From: Adiantum capillus-veneris | Taxonomy: Eukaryota; Streptophyta; Polypodiopsida; Polypodiales; Pteridaceae | Reading direction: 5' to 3' | Length of the DNA stretch: 64,000 nucleotides | NCBI GenBank assembly: GCA_014529385.2 | Contig: CM043962.1 | Span: 149,910,647-149,974,646 of the forward strand | Shown: piece by piece, positions 54,062 to 62,479 of the stretch | Numbering within the stretch: position 1 is the stretch's first letter | How the letters are laid out: each line of letters opens with the position of its first letter | Program-made: the position numbers and the translations under genes | Notes under the pieces: model-generated | The model's input: only the letters and a program-made list of their open reading frames with translations | Told to the model about the DNA's origin: nothing | The model's database searches: none

Positions 54062-56499
54062 AGGAAGAACAGCCCGAAGTATCCAAGAGGGCATCCACAA
54101 GAGCACGCCGGAAACTAGAAATAGTTTCAGAACCTGAAGAGGATGTGGACGAGCCGCTTAAGAAGAAAGTAAAGAAGAAGGTTGCTCCCAAGCAAACCAA
54201 AAGTCAGAAAGCGGCAAGAATGGAAAGATTAGTGGAGCAGTTTAGAGCGGAAAGAGCTCTAAAGGGTGACTTTGAAGAAAAGTGGGTGCCAGACCCCACT
54301 AAAGTCGGAACTAGCTCAGCCAGACCACATATTGATCAATACGATCAATATATTAAAACTTATGAGGAGTCGGAGGCTATTCTGGAGCAGCAACCTGTCG
54401 AGCCATACATTGAAGAGGAGGTACAGCAATTAAAAGGTGAGCTGAAAAAAGACGACAAGGGGAAAAGGAAAGTAGATGAGTCTACTAAGCCTCAAGAGAT
54501 AGACGGGCAAGCTGACAAAGGGAAAGCCAAGGAAGGTGAGGGCAGATATCCCTCTATGACTGATGTACCAAGCCCGAAGAAGACGGAAAAAATTGTGGAG
54601 GAGACCACAGTAGAGGTGGACACAGATGATTTGGAAAAGCCAGAGGCCGAGACCAAAGAAAAGAAGATAGATCCAGTTCAGCAAAAGAGAAATGATTATG
54701 AGGATCTGGTAGCTATAGGATACACTGAAGAAGAGGCCCTTGAAGCAGTTTATGGGATCACCCTACAAAAACAAGATGAACGGAGAGGGACGGAGGAAAA
54801 GACAAAGAGTAAAAAGGAAAGTGAAGAGAAACTGGACGAACTGAACGTACTAGAAGAGCCAAAGCCAATGGAGGTGGTGGCAGAAAGAGATTTAGAGTTG
54901 ACAAATGAAGATGAAAAAGACATGCACATGGTGCATGAACTGCTCAGCAAGATAAAAGAAAGATCCAAGGCAAAGCAAGTAGAGATGGAGACAGCCACAC
55001 AAAGGGAAGCGGAGTTGCAGAGGAAATTAGAGAATGCTATGACTGAATCTGAAAGTCATAAAGCATCACTCTATGACGCGGAAAACGAGAGAGACGGCTT
55101 GATACTCCAGCTAGTCGAGGCTTCAAGAGAAGTAACAAGTGCACAGGAAGCAAGGGAGCGGATAGAGGATGACTTGGAGGCGGCTAAGGATGAGCTCATT
55201 GAGCTAAGGGACAGAGTCGACCTCCAAGAAATAACAATTGCTAGACTCAGGACTACCCCTAGAGCTAGCAGAGCAGGAACCGAACAAGAGGGAGCTATCG
55301 TACTAGCTTTGGAAGACCAGGTTCAAAGCTTACAAAGAGAGCTAAGATTAGAGCAAGTGCAAAGGTTGCACATTGCGGAGGGATCATTGGCCGCAGAGGA
55401 GAGGCTCACATTAGAAAATCAAACACTAAGGACAGAGAATGAGGCCCTCCGCAAACAGCTCCAAGATCTACAAGAGCAACAAAGAAGAGAGACAGAGACA
55501 CCACAAGAAGAATCGGGTGGAGCAGCCATAGAGCTACCAGAAACTGGAGATGCAACCACAATTGAAGATCCAGCCCCAGCTCAAGAGGTGGCCTCGACTT
55601 CAAGAATCTCTGAAGAAGAAGAACAAAGGCTCCATGACTAAATAGAAAAGTCAGCAGAGGAGAGTGCCAAGGCGGAAATGGAATGGGAGAGGAGACTCCT
55701 AATCTCCATTAGACTTCAGGGACTAGACACAAAAGTGCTCCATGAATAGTGGATGCAACCCAGCCTGCCTTTCCCTTTGATGAAATTTGAAGTGCTAAAG
55801 ACGAAAAAGAGAATAGAGGAGGAGCAGTATGTCGCTCTTTACGAAGGCGACATCACAAAGGAGGAACAATCAAAGAAGATAGTAGATTCACAACCTACAT
55901 GGAGGAAAGGTTGGCTGAACAAATACCCAACCTACCTCATCTACTTGGTGGAGGCACCAAAGGAGATTCGGGAGGATGCAACATTTTGCCCGGTGCCAAG
56001 AGTCAGAAACTGGAAAGAGCATGGCAGGATTGCAGAAAAGAAGCCAAATTGGCTTAATTATCCCAGGATGCCAGGACCAAAGGCAGGAGAGAGAATAGGT
56101 AAAGCCTACATGGTGAAAACCCTAACGGGCACCATCAAGCTCTTTACTGGCTCTCCTGACCTTTCATGTCAGATGCTCAAGAAAATCTGCAGGACTCTCT
56201 TAGCTTGCATTGAAGTGTTCGCGCCAGATAAAGCCACGACCTCGAGTCTACTATCGACAGCCGACACAGTGACTGATATGATGTACGATCTTTCATTGCA
56301 GCCTTCTCCAAAAGTGTTACACCTCCTATACCAAAGGATTATGTTTTTGCCTAGCTTCCACATGCAAATATTCGAAGAAGCTTTCTACACCGGCTTTTTC
56401 ACCCACGAAAGCAAAATATTCGGCCCACCAACCTTGACCATCGGCAACCTACGATACGAATCACATTTGCAGATGCTCAAGAAGACAGGACTTTATTGA
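54062..56499 (+). pseudogene. Gypsy-1 extra ORF, main part (coiled-coil protein)
   Basis: Continuation of the gene begun at 43635. The first 528 codons (to the TAA at 55639-55641) are very rich in Glu and Lys with long heptad-like stretches (for example ESHKASLYDAENERDGLI), predicting a long coiled coil. The same frame continues past the TAA and a TAG at 55747-55749 into a globular C-terminal domain (WRKGWLNKYPTYLIYLVEAP, LTGTIKLFTGSPDL, HLLYQRIMFLPSFHMQIFEE). It ends 34 bp before the polypurine tract. Position after pol and before the 3' LTR matches the extra or env-like ORFs of plant Tat/Athila elements. I see no clear membrane segment. Apart from two stops and the element B insertion it is well kept. 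Confidence 0.75.
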
Positions 56500-56533
56500 C
56501 CAAGCATAAAAGTCATGTCAGGGACGACATGAA

Positions 56534-56548
56534 CGCGGAGGGGGGGAG
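56534..56548 (+). other. Polypurine tract of gypsy-1
   Basis: GCGGAGGGGGGGAG directly before the TGTTGAGCC start of the LTR; it would prime plus-strand synthesis. Confidence 0.85.
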
Positions 56549-57496
56549 TGTTGAGCCAGCAGAGGATCACACCCACATTTTTGCTCACACTCATCATTTT
56601 GTAACCATTGAGTGTAATAAATGTCTTTTCGACATTGAGTTTGATTTGAGCCATTCATTAAGTAACGGGACTCAATTGAGTTTCCAGCTTGTAATCCCGA
56701 AGTAATTTCACTTGCTGATGTAATTAGTTAGAGATGTTCTCACCTCCAAGGCTGAGGTATATAAGCCAAAGTTTTTGTAACCTAAGGAGATTCAGATTAT
56801 TAATCAAAGTGAGTTTTTGAGCGCTGTGACTGTGTCTGAGAGAGAGTGAGAGAGAGAGAGAGAGAGAGAGTCTTATCTACTTGCTATGCGAGCTACAGAG
56901 CCGCCATTGGAGAAGCGACACCGCCATTGTGTTAGCAACGGCGAGAGCTACGCACAGATACCAAGAGTGTGTGCTATCGGCTTCTGTGTGTGGTAAGTTC
57001 CTACGAGCTTCGGTGTGAGTTTTCTTCCAACTCGTGTGTCAGAATGGAGCGTGCAGCATATCTATAGAACCACAACGAGTAGAGCTACACATTAGTACCA
57101 TCGGGGTCAAGTTTCGATCACCTGTATTTTTTGGCCTATCTCCATACGCGTTTACCGCACGGAGTGGTTATAGGTTGATTTTGCAGTTCAAGTCTTTAGG
57201 GTATTGTTCTTACCTAGTGTATAGACTTCCCCTTGAGTTTGAGATCGATTCAATGATTCTAGATCCTGTTTCGTGTAGCATTCGTTCGTAGTACGCATTT
57301 CAGTCACTTGCGTATTTTAGAACTTAGATTTGATTTCCTTAGTAGTGATTGTCATTAGAAGGTCGAGTAGGTGATTTGACACCCACCTAGTTGTTTCCAT
57401 GTGCCTGCGGGTCAAGCTCCGTCCTCGTCTGACAAATTCTGTTGTTGGTTGAGTTCTCGCCATTTAGCTTCCGCTAGCGGCGTAACCGCCTTAACA
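56549..57496 (+). repeat. LTR (948 bp) shared by gypsy-1 (as 3' LTR) and gypsy-3 (as 5' LTR)
   Basis: Starts TGTTGAGCC, ends CCTTAACA. TATATAA at 56758-56764 is the likely promoter, and a GA microsatellite lies at 56838-56870. A polypurine tract abuts its left end and a primer-binding site its right end. Only this one copy is in the window. Confidence 0.88.
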
Positions 57497-57498
57497 TT

Positions 57499-57516
57499 TG
57501 GCGCCACTGCCGGGGA
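57499..57516 (+). other. Primer-binding site of gypsy-3
   Basis: TGGCGCCACTGCCGGGGA, two bases after the LTR end; similar to the TGGCGCCGTTGCCGGGGA type common in plant Tat/Athila-like elements. Confidence 0.88.
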
Positions 57517-58921
57517 CGAGAGCCCTAAGTAGGTGACCTTAGACTAATCCTACGAGGTGAGTCGTATAAACTACTTTGTATACTTTAGTTAGAAAAGATC
57601 TAGGAGTGGTGGACTCCGAAGATCTCGAGAGATACTAGGAAGTGGGGTTTTCCTGAGTCTTCCGTGTTGACAGTATTTTTAGTTTAGCTTAGATTTGTTT
57701 GTTGTTTTGTTGGTGTTGAGTAGTTGTTGATAGAAGAAGAATTTGCTAGTCCGTGAGTGGCAGTGGATCTCTTTAAAATCACAATTACCAAACCCATTTT
57801 ATGATTAGGAATAGCTTAGGTAGGACTTCATTTGATCCTGATCTGGAGCTAGTAATCATTGGAGTATTTGCTTGATATGGTTGATTGCATGTTAGATCAC
57901 TAAACCGTCGAGTTAGTAGTGAAACTTGCAATAAACAAAAGTCAGAGAAATTTTTTGTGTATCTGGGAGTTGCTGAGCACTTGAGAAAGCTTTAGGAAGG
58001 ATTCTGTGCCAAAAAACTGGAAATCTGTAACTTTAGACATCATACGTGTATGATGTCTAAATGACCAAACAGAGACCAAAACAGAAATTTTGACTTTACC
58101 AGAGTGTTCAAAAGGGGGGTTATACCCTAATTTCAACTTAAAACAAGAACATTAACACTCAAAGAAACCCAAAAAGACAAGTCGGAGTCCAAGAAACGCA
58201 AAGAATAGGAAATTTTGGATTTAGATCTTGTTTTTACATTCAAACCTGACAAAAAACACTTGAAACTCAATGGTAAACATTGGAGAAGGCTTAAAACCAA
58301 GAATAGTCAAAATCTGGGACAAAAGACATCATACGCGTATAATGTCTTTTAGCACATCCACTGCTTATTTTTGATATCTGACCTGACAAGATTGTTGCAA
58401 ACACTGTAGAAAGCATAAATATCAAGTCTTGACCCAAATTGATGAAAAAGACATCATACGCGTATGATGTCTTTTACCTAATTTTGGACATATTTTGATA
58501 CTTTGCCAACACAGATCCATTGTAATAGTTGTCTAGAGGTTATATTTCAAGTTTCATCCCATTTGGATCACAATTGACCCAAAACAAGTCAAAAGCGGAA
58601 AATTGCCAAGAAAAGCCTAAATTAGCCTTAACTTGCTCAAACAGAGTTCAAACTGAATTTTGTGAGTGGACAGAGCATAAGGGGGCTACTGAGAGTGAGC
58701 ATAACCAAAATAGTCCAAATCTGTGAAAAAAGACATCATACGCGTATAATGTCTTTTTCAGCATAACTGCAACAAAATTCTCACTTGATGAAACAGAAGT
58801 TGTCCAACTAACAAGATTAAACAATTGACCAAGTATCAATCAGTTTGGATCAATTCTGACCACAAAAACTTGGGAAAACAAATTGCCGAGACGGAAAAGT
58901 TAAAGTCCTTTAGGGAAATTG
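57517..58921 (+). other. Gypsy-3 leader, noncoding
   Basis: No credible gene. It holds four palindromes listed separately and ends at the gag start. Confidence 0.7.
58033..58757. repeat. Four-copy palindrome series in the gypsy-3 leader
   Basis: AAGACATCATACG followed by CGTATGATGTCTT or close variants, at 58033-58060, 58321-58350, 58446-58475 (perfect over 30 bp) and 58727-58757. Three of the four are centred on ACGCGT. Spacing is about 288, 125 and 281 bp. Confidence 0.95.
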
Positions 58922-61900
58922 ATGAATTTGACATCGGGCAGAAATCTCCAGAATAACCAACCAAAACAAGGGGAACAAGCAAGTGTCATATCAACCGAGG
59001 GAAGTGTAAACCAAAGTTGGGTGCAACCATTAGAGCCGATCTTTGAAGGAAGTGTTTCTGATACTTCTTCGGAGAGATCTTACGAGATTTTCACCGAACA
59101 CTTAGAACACTTGAACCTGAACAACAGAGAAAATATGGCAGCAGGATCATCAAATCCTTCCGCCACAATGAAGCTATTGTTCATAAAATACCAGTACGAC
59201 AATGAACAAGGTGCCAAGATCTACAAAGATGGAATGGACCGCTATTGTGTAAAGATAGAAGTTAGACCTAGTGAGTTCAAGGACTTAGTGCCTGTGAGCT
59301 GTAGCGGAGATAGATATCTAGATGACGAGGGTACCATGTACTTGGTAGTCCTAAACCCTAACATTGTGGACAAGTGGGGATTGATGGGCACCAAAGCCAA
59401 AGTAGATGAAGAACTTGAGGAGAAAGCACCAATAATGAACTTCCCTGATGCGAGGTTAAGAAGAGAGAATGAAACTACAAGGATCAACACTGATAACATC
59501 TATGTGGGGCTATACAAATATAATAATGGGGAGCAAGATCTCTATTATAGATGTGAAGAACCCTACACCGGAGAGTTGACAGACCAAAAAAGACTTTATG
59601 TCTTTACCTACACAGAGGGATCAGAAGTGAAAATTGCCGCTTACGACAAGTATGGGAGGCAATACTCAACAATGGGCAAGAAAGAATTAGAAGGATATAC
59701 ATACTTTGGGGGACCACTACACCAGTATTATGTTACTTCTAGCTCACAAAGACCAACACCAACAAATGGAGTGCAAAACCCAATGACGACAGGAGGACAA
59801 AGAACTCAGGCTGCTGACTCTTTCAGTCAACCTCAGTACTCGAAGCCCGGACCAATGGGATCATTACATTCCAGAGAGTCAATGGATACGAATCGAGGTA
59901 GTGCAGTTCCAATCCCCACGTATACCACTCCAGGTCCAAGGTTTGAAGCGGAACCATCACATTTACCTCCTAGTAGTAGACTCAGGGCAGGGGAACAGAC
60001 AAGGGTAACCCATGAAGTCCATGATGCTAGAGAAAGCTTTAGCCGGGACATAGGAGCAATGAGATTGGTAGCATACCATAGACGTATGAGACCATCTCAA
60101 GTAGCCAAGTGTATGCCAAAGAAGTATGGTGGTTCAGGAGATCCGTATGCACATGTGTCACTCTTTAAGCAAGTCTTAAGAGCTGAGCAGATAACCAATT
60201 TCCATACACAATACGAGGGATTTGGTCTTACTCTGGAAGGTACGGCATTGACATGGTTTCAACCGCTGAACATAGGGGGATTCCATGACATTGATCATTT
60301 GCTAAGAGAGTTTGCTGAGGAATTCTCAAAACGAGGGATTAAGCACAATACGGTCTCACAAATATATGCTTTTAAACAGAGAGAACACGAAAAAGTGAAG
60401 GAAGCTTCACTTCGCTTCAAACAATACATTGAAAGATATCCAGTACGTGAACGACCACAAGATGACAGACTATCTGTTCTCTTTATTGAAGAATTGAGAA
60501 ACGACACTCTCAAGAAGGACTTGCACTTGAAAGCTTGTACAAGTTTCGAGCAAGTAACGAGAGAAGCATTGTACTTAGTGGATAACTGTACGGTTTATGG
60601 AGAGGTGTCAGTGGATACAGATTTTGTATCCAATAGCTCTTCCTCCGTAGCGAGCGAGACTACCACTAAAAAGAATGTTCAAACAACAACCATGCCAAAT
60701 GTAGAGCAAATGATAGAAGATGCTCTAAAAAGGATGGCACCATACCAAAAACCATTGCCAAAACCACTGAAATGGTGTGCGATTGAAAAAAAATGGACAA
60801 ACCATCTAACAGAGGAGTGCTATTACAACAAAGGGTATGTAAGGGAGCGTCAGTATGCACCTCCTACTCAATCAGCACCACCTCAGGTACATCCAGTACC
60901 TCGATACCCAACGGGAAATGTACCAAGACCTATGGGGATAGAAAGACCGCAACCAGTATTGGGACAACAACCACCTTTACCAGGAGCAAGACCAGTGGGC
61001 ATTAGATATGCACCAACCTTAGAGAATCAGGAAGAACAAGCCCTAGTGCTTGTTCAAGCCTATTACGAAGAATCTGGTGCACACATGTCTCCAATTGTGT
61101 ATTACCCACCAGAAGAACCCAAACAACCAGAACCATGGGGCATGATTGGGAATGTTGGAATACCAACAGTTACAAGTGCTTCTGATGAAGAGAGATACAA
61201 TTTGGACGCAAGAACATTGATGTTCATAGCTCATGGAGGGTTAACAGGACAAAGACCATCCTATCCACAAAGGACGAATCAAGTGGGACCAAGACCAGCA
61301 CTAGGACCCTGTTACAAGTGTGGAGGTGACCATCTGATGAATGTTTGTCCACATACGGAAATCATTAGAATTAACGCTTATTGCACTGAGTGTGGGGTTA
61401 CTCACTTCATTGAGGATTGTTCAAAGAATCCAAACAAAGTGCAAAATACGACATTGAATATGCTAGAAACTATTCCTACCAGTAGTGGGTCTGAAAATGA
61501 AACTCTGATACCAACGCAAGTTGTTACTAGAGCTCAAGCTAAGAAAACCACTAGAGAACCTGAGAATGGAAAGTTAGCGACTGAAGTGGTTAGTCAAGGA
61601 CCGCGGAGTCAGAGAAACACATGGAAAGCTAGAAAAGCACGCATGAAGTTGAGAAAAGAACGTGAAGACCCTATTCTAGCTGAGGAACTAAAGCGAACTA
61701 AAGATAGATTGGAAAAACTTGAGAGTCAAAACGGGAAACGAGAGATGAGCCCGGAAAGAACGAAACAAAAGAGTATCAAAGAGACAACGAGCTTAAGCTC
61801 AGGGGGATCAGTGCTAGTCGACAAAGTACACGAACCATTGGACGCACTGATGAGAGCTTACAAAGCTAGGTTAAAGACCAACCAAACACAAGAACAGAGG

Positions 61901-62458
61901 TGGATGACATACCCAAACGTGGAATTGGAAAGGCAGAGACTTGGATTGTGCCAGAGAATGATCGAGACTGCACAAGCCTTATTAGAACCACCAAGAGAAA
62001 CACTGAATTGTGGAACGAAAGACCCAATTCAGCAAGAGACTATCATTTCACGGGTAGCTGAAAAGACTCCCAGTGCACAAAAGCCTGAAATTACACACAA
62101 GGATGACCGCATAGTATTGAACACAACCGATCAGGAGATAGAGAGTTTTCATCCAGACATACAGAGGTCTTACGGAAGAGATGAGGATTACAATGAATTT
62201 TGGAAACAAGTGAGAGAGGCAAACTTTGCAAACGAGCTAAGTTGCCAAGCTAATCAGACAAATTGGGAAAAGGACATCAGGAATCCTCCCATAGTGGAAT
62301 TTGAGGCAGGATCTCAAGTGGACTTGGATCTGCAATCTTACTGGGGAGATGGGGGCTCTGTTAGAACAATGGAGAGCAAACCTCACTCACTGAATACCTT
62401 ACCTTCATACTTAGGAGAGTATGAAGCAAAATCCGAGATTAGAGCACTTCACTCATGA
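58922..62458 (+). CDS. Gypsy-3 gag, about 1178 residues
   Basis: Start ATG at 58922 (MNLTSGRNLQ). Residues about 80-290 form an N-terminal domain unknown to me (LVVLNPNIVDKWGLMG, IYVGLYKYNNGEQDLYY), also present in gypsy-1. A gag capsid core lies at about 400-560 (PKKYGGSGDPYAHVSLFKQV, YEGFGLTLEGTALTWFQPL, FKQYIERYPVRERPQDD). A proline/glutamine-rich linker follows, then a zinc knuckle CYKCGGDHLMNVCP (CX2CX3HX4C) and a second Cys/His cluster (CTECGVTHFIEDC), then a charged region with a coiled-coil part. It is very long for a gag. It ends in TGA at 62456-62458; the same frame reopens at once into the pol region. Confidence 0.9.
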   Translation: MNLTSGRNLQNNQPKQGEQASVISTEGSVNQSWVQPLEPIFEGSVSDTSSERSYEIFTEHLEHLNLNNRENMAAGSSNPSATMKLLFIKYQYDNEQGAKIYKDGMDRYCVKIEVRPSEFKDLVPVSCSGDRYLDDEGTMYLVVLNPNIVDKWGLMGTKAKVDEELEEKAPIMNFPDARLRRENETTRINTDNIYVGLYKYNNGEQDLYYRCEEPYTGELTDQKRLYVFTYTEGSEVKIAAYDKYGRQYSTMGKKELEGYTYFGGPLHQYYVTSSSQRPTPTNGVQNPMTTGGQRTQAADSFSQPQYSKPGPMGSLHSRESMDTNRGSAVPIPTYTTPGPRFEAEPSHLPPSSRLRAGEQTRVTHEVHDARESFSRDIGAMRLVAYHRRMRPSQVAKCMPKKYGGSGDPYAHVSLFKQVLRAEQITNFHTQYEGFGLTLEGTALTWFQPLNIGGFHDIDHLLREFAEEFSKRGIKHNTVSQIYAFKQREHEKVKEASLRFKQYIERYPVRERPQDDRLSVLFIEELRNDTLKKDLHLKACTSFEQVTREALYLVDNCTVYGEVSVDTDFVSNSSSSVASETTTKKNVQTTTMPNVEQMIEDALKRMAPYQKPLPKPLKWCAIEKKWTNHLTEECYYNKGYVRERQYAPPTQSAPPQVHPVPRYPTGNVPRPMGIERPQPVLGQQPPLPGARPVGIRYAPTLENQEEQALVLVQAYYEESGAHMSPIVYYPPEEPKQPEPWGMIGNVGIPTVTSASDEERYNLDARTLMFIAHGGLTGQRPSYPQRTNQVGPRPALGPCYKCGGDHLMNVCPHTEIIRINAYCTECGVTHFIEDCSKNPNKVQNTTLNMLETIPTSSGSENETLIPTQVVTRAQAKKTTREPENGKLATEVVSQGPRSQRNTWKARKARMKLRKEREDPILAEELKRTKDRLEKLESQNGKREMSPERTKQKSIKETTSLSSGGSVLVDKVHEPLDALMRAYKARLKTNQTQEQRWMTYPNVELERQRLGLCQRMIETAQALLEPPRETLNCGTKDPIQQETIISRVAEKTPSAQKPEITHKDDRIVLNTTDQEIESFHPDIQRSYGRDEDYNEFWKQVREANFANELSCQANQTNWEKDIRNPPIVEFEAGSQVDLDLQSYWGDGGSVRTMESKPHSLNTLPSYLGEYEAKSEIRALHS

Positions 62459-62479
62459 AGAATCTCATCAGAAAAAGTC

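Larger units (their letters stand above)
17217..57496 (+). mobile_element. Gypsy-1: old Ty3/gypsy element, split by copia-1 and by element B
   Basis: Parts in order: leader with palindromes (17217-18570), gag (18571-21910), first protease-like region (about 21950-22250), reverse transcriptase/RNase H/integrase (23230-25650), second protease-like domain (26046-26483, continuing at 41930), spacer, extra ORF (43635-43950 plus 54062-56499), polypurine tract (56534-56548) and LTR (56549-57496). Many stops and frameshifts show age. The left end is uncertain because no 5' LTR was found. The gene order, with an extra ORF after pol, resembles plant Tat/Athila-type gypsy elements. Confidence 0.75.
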
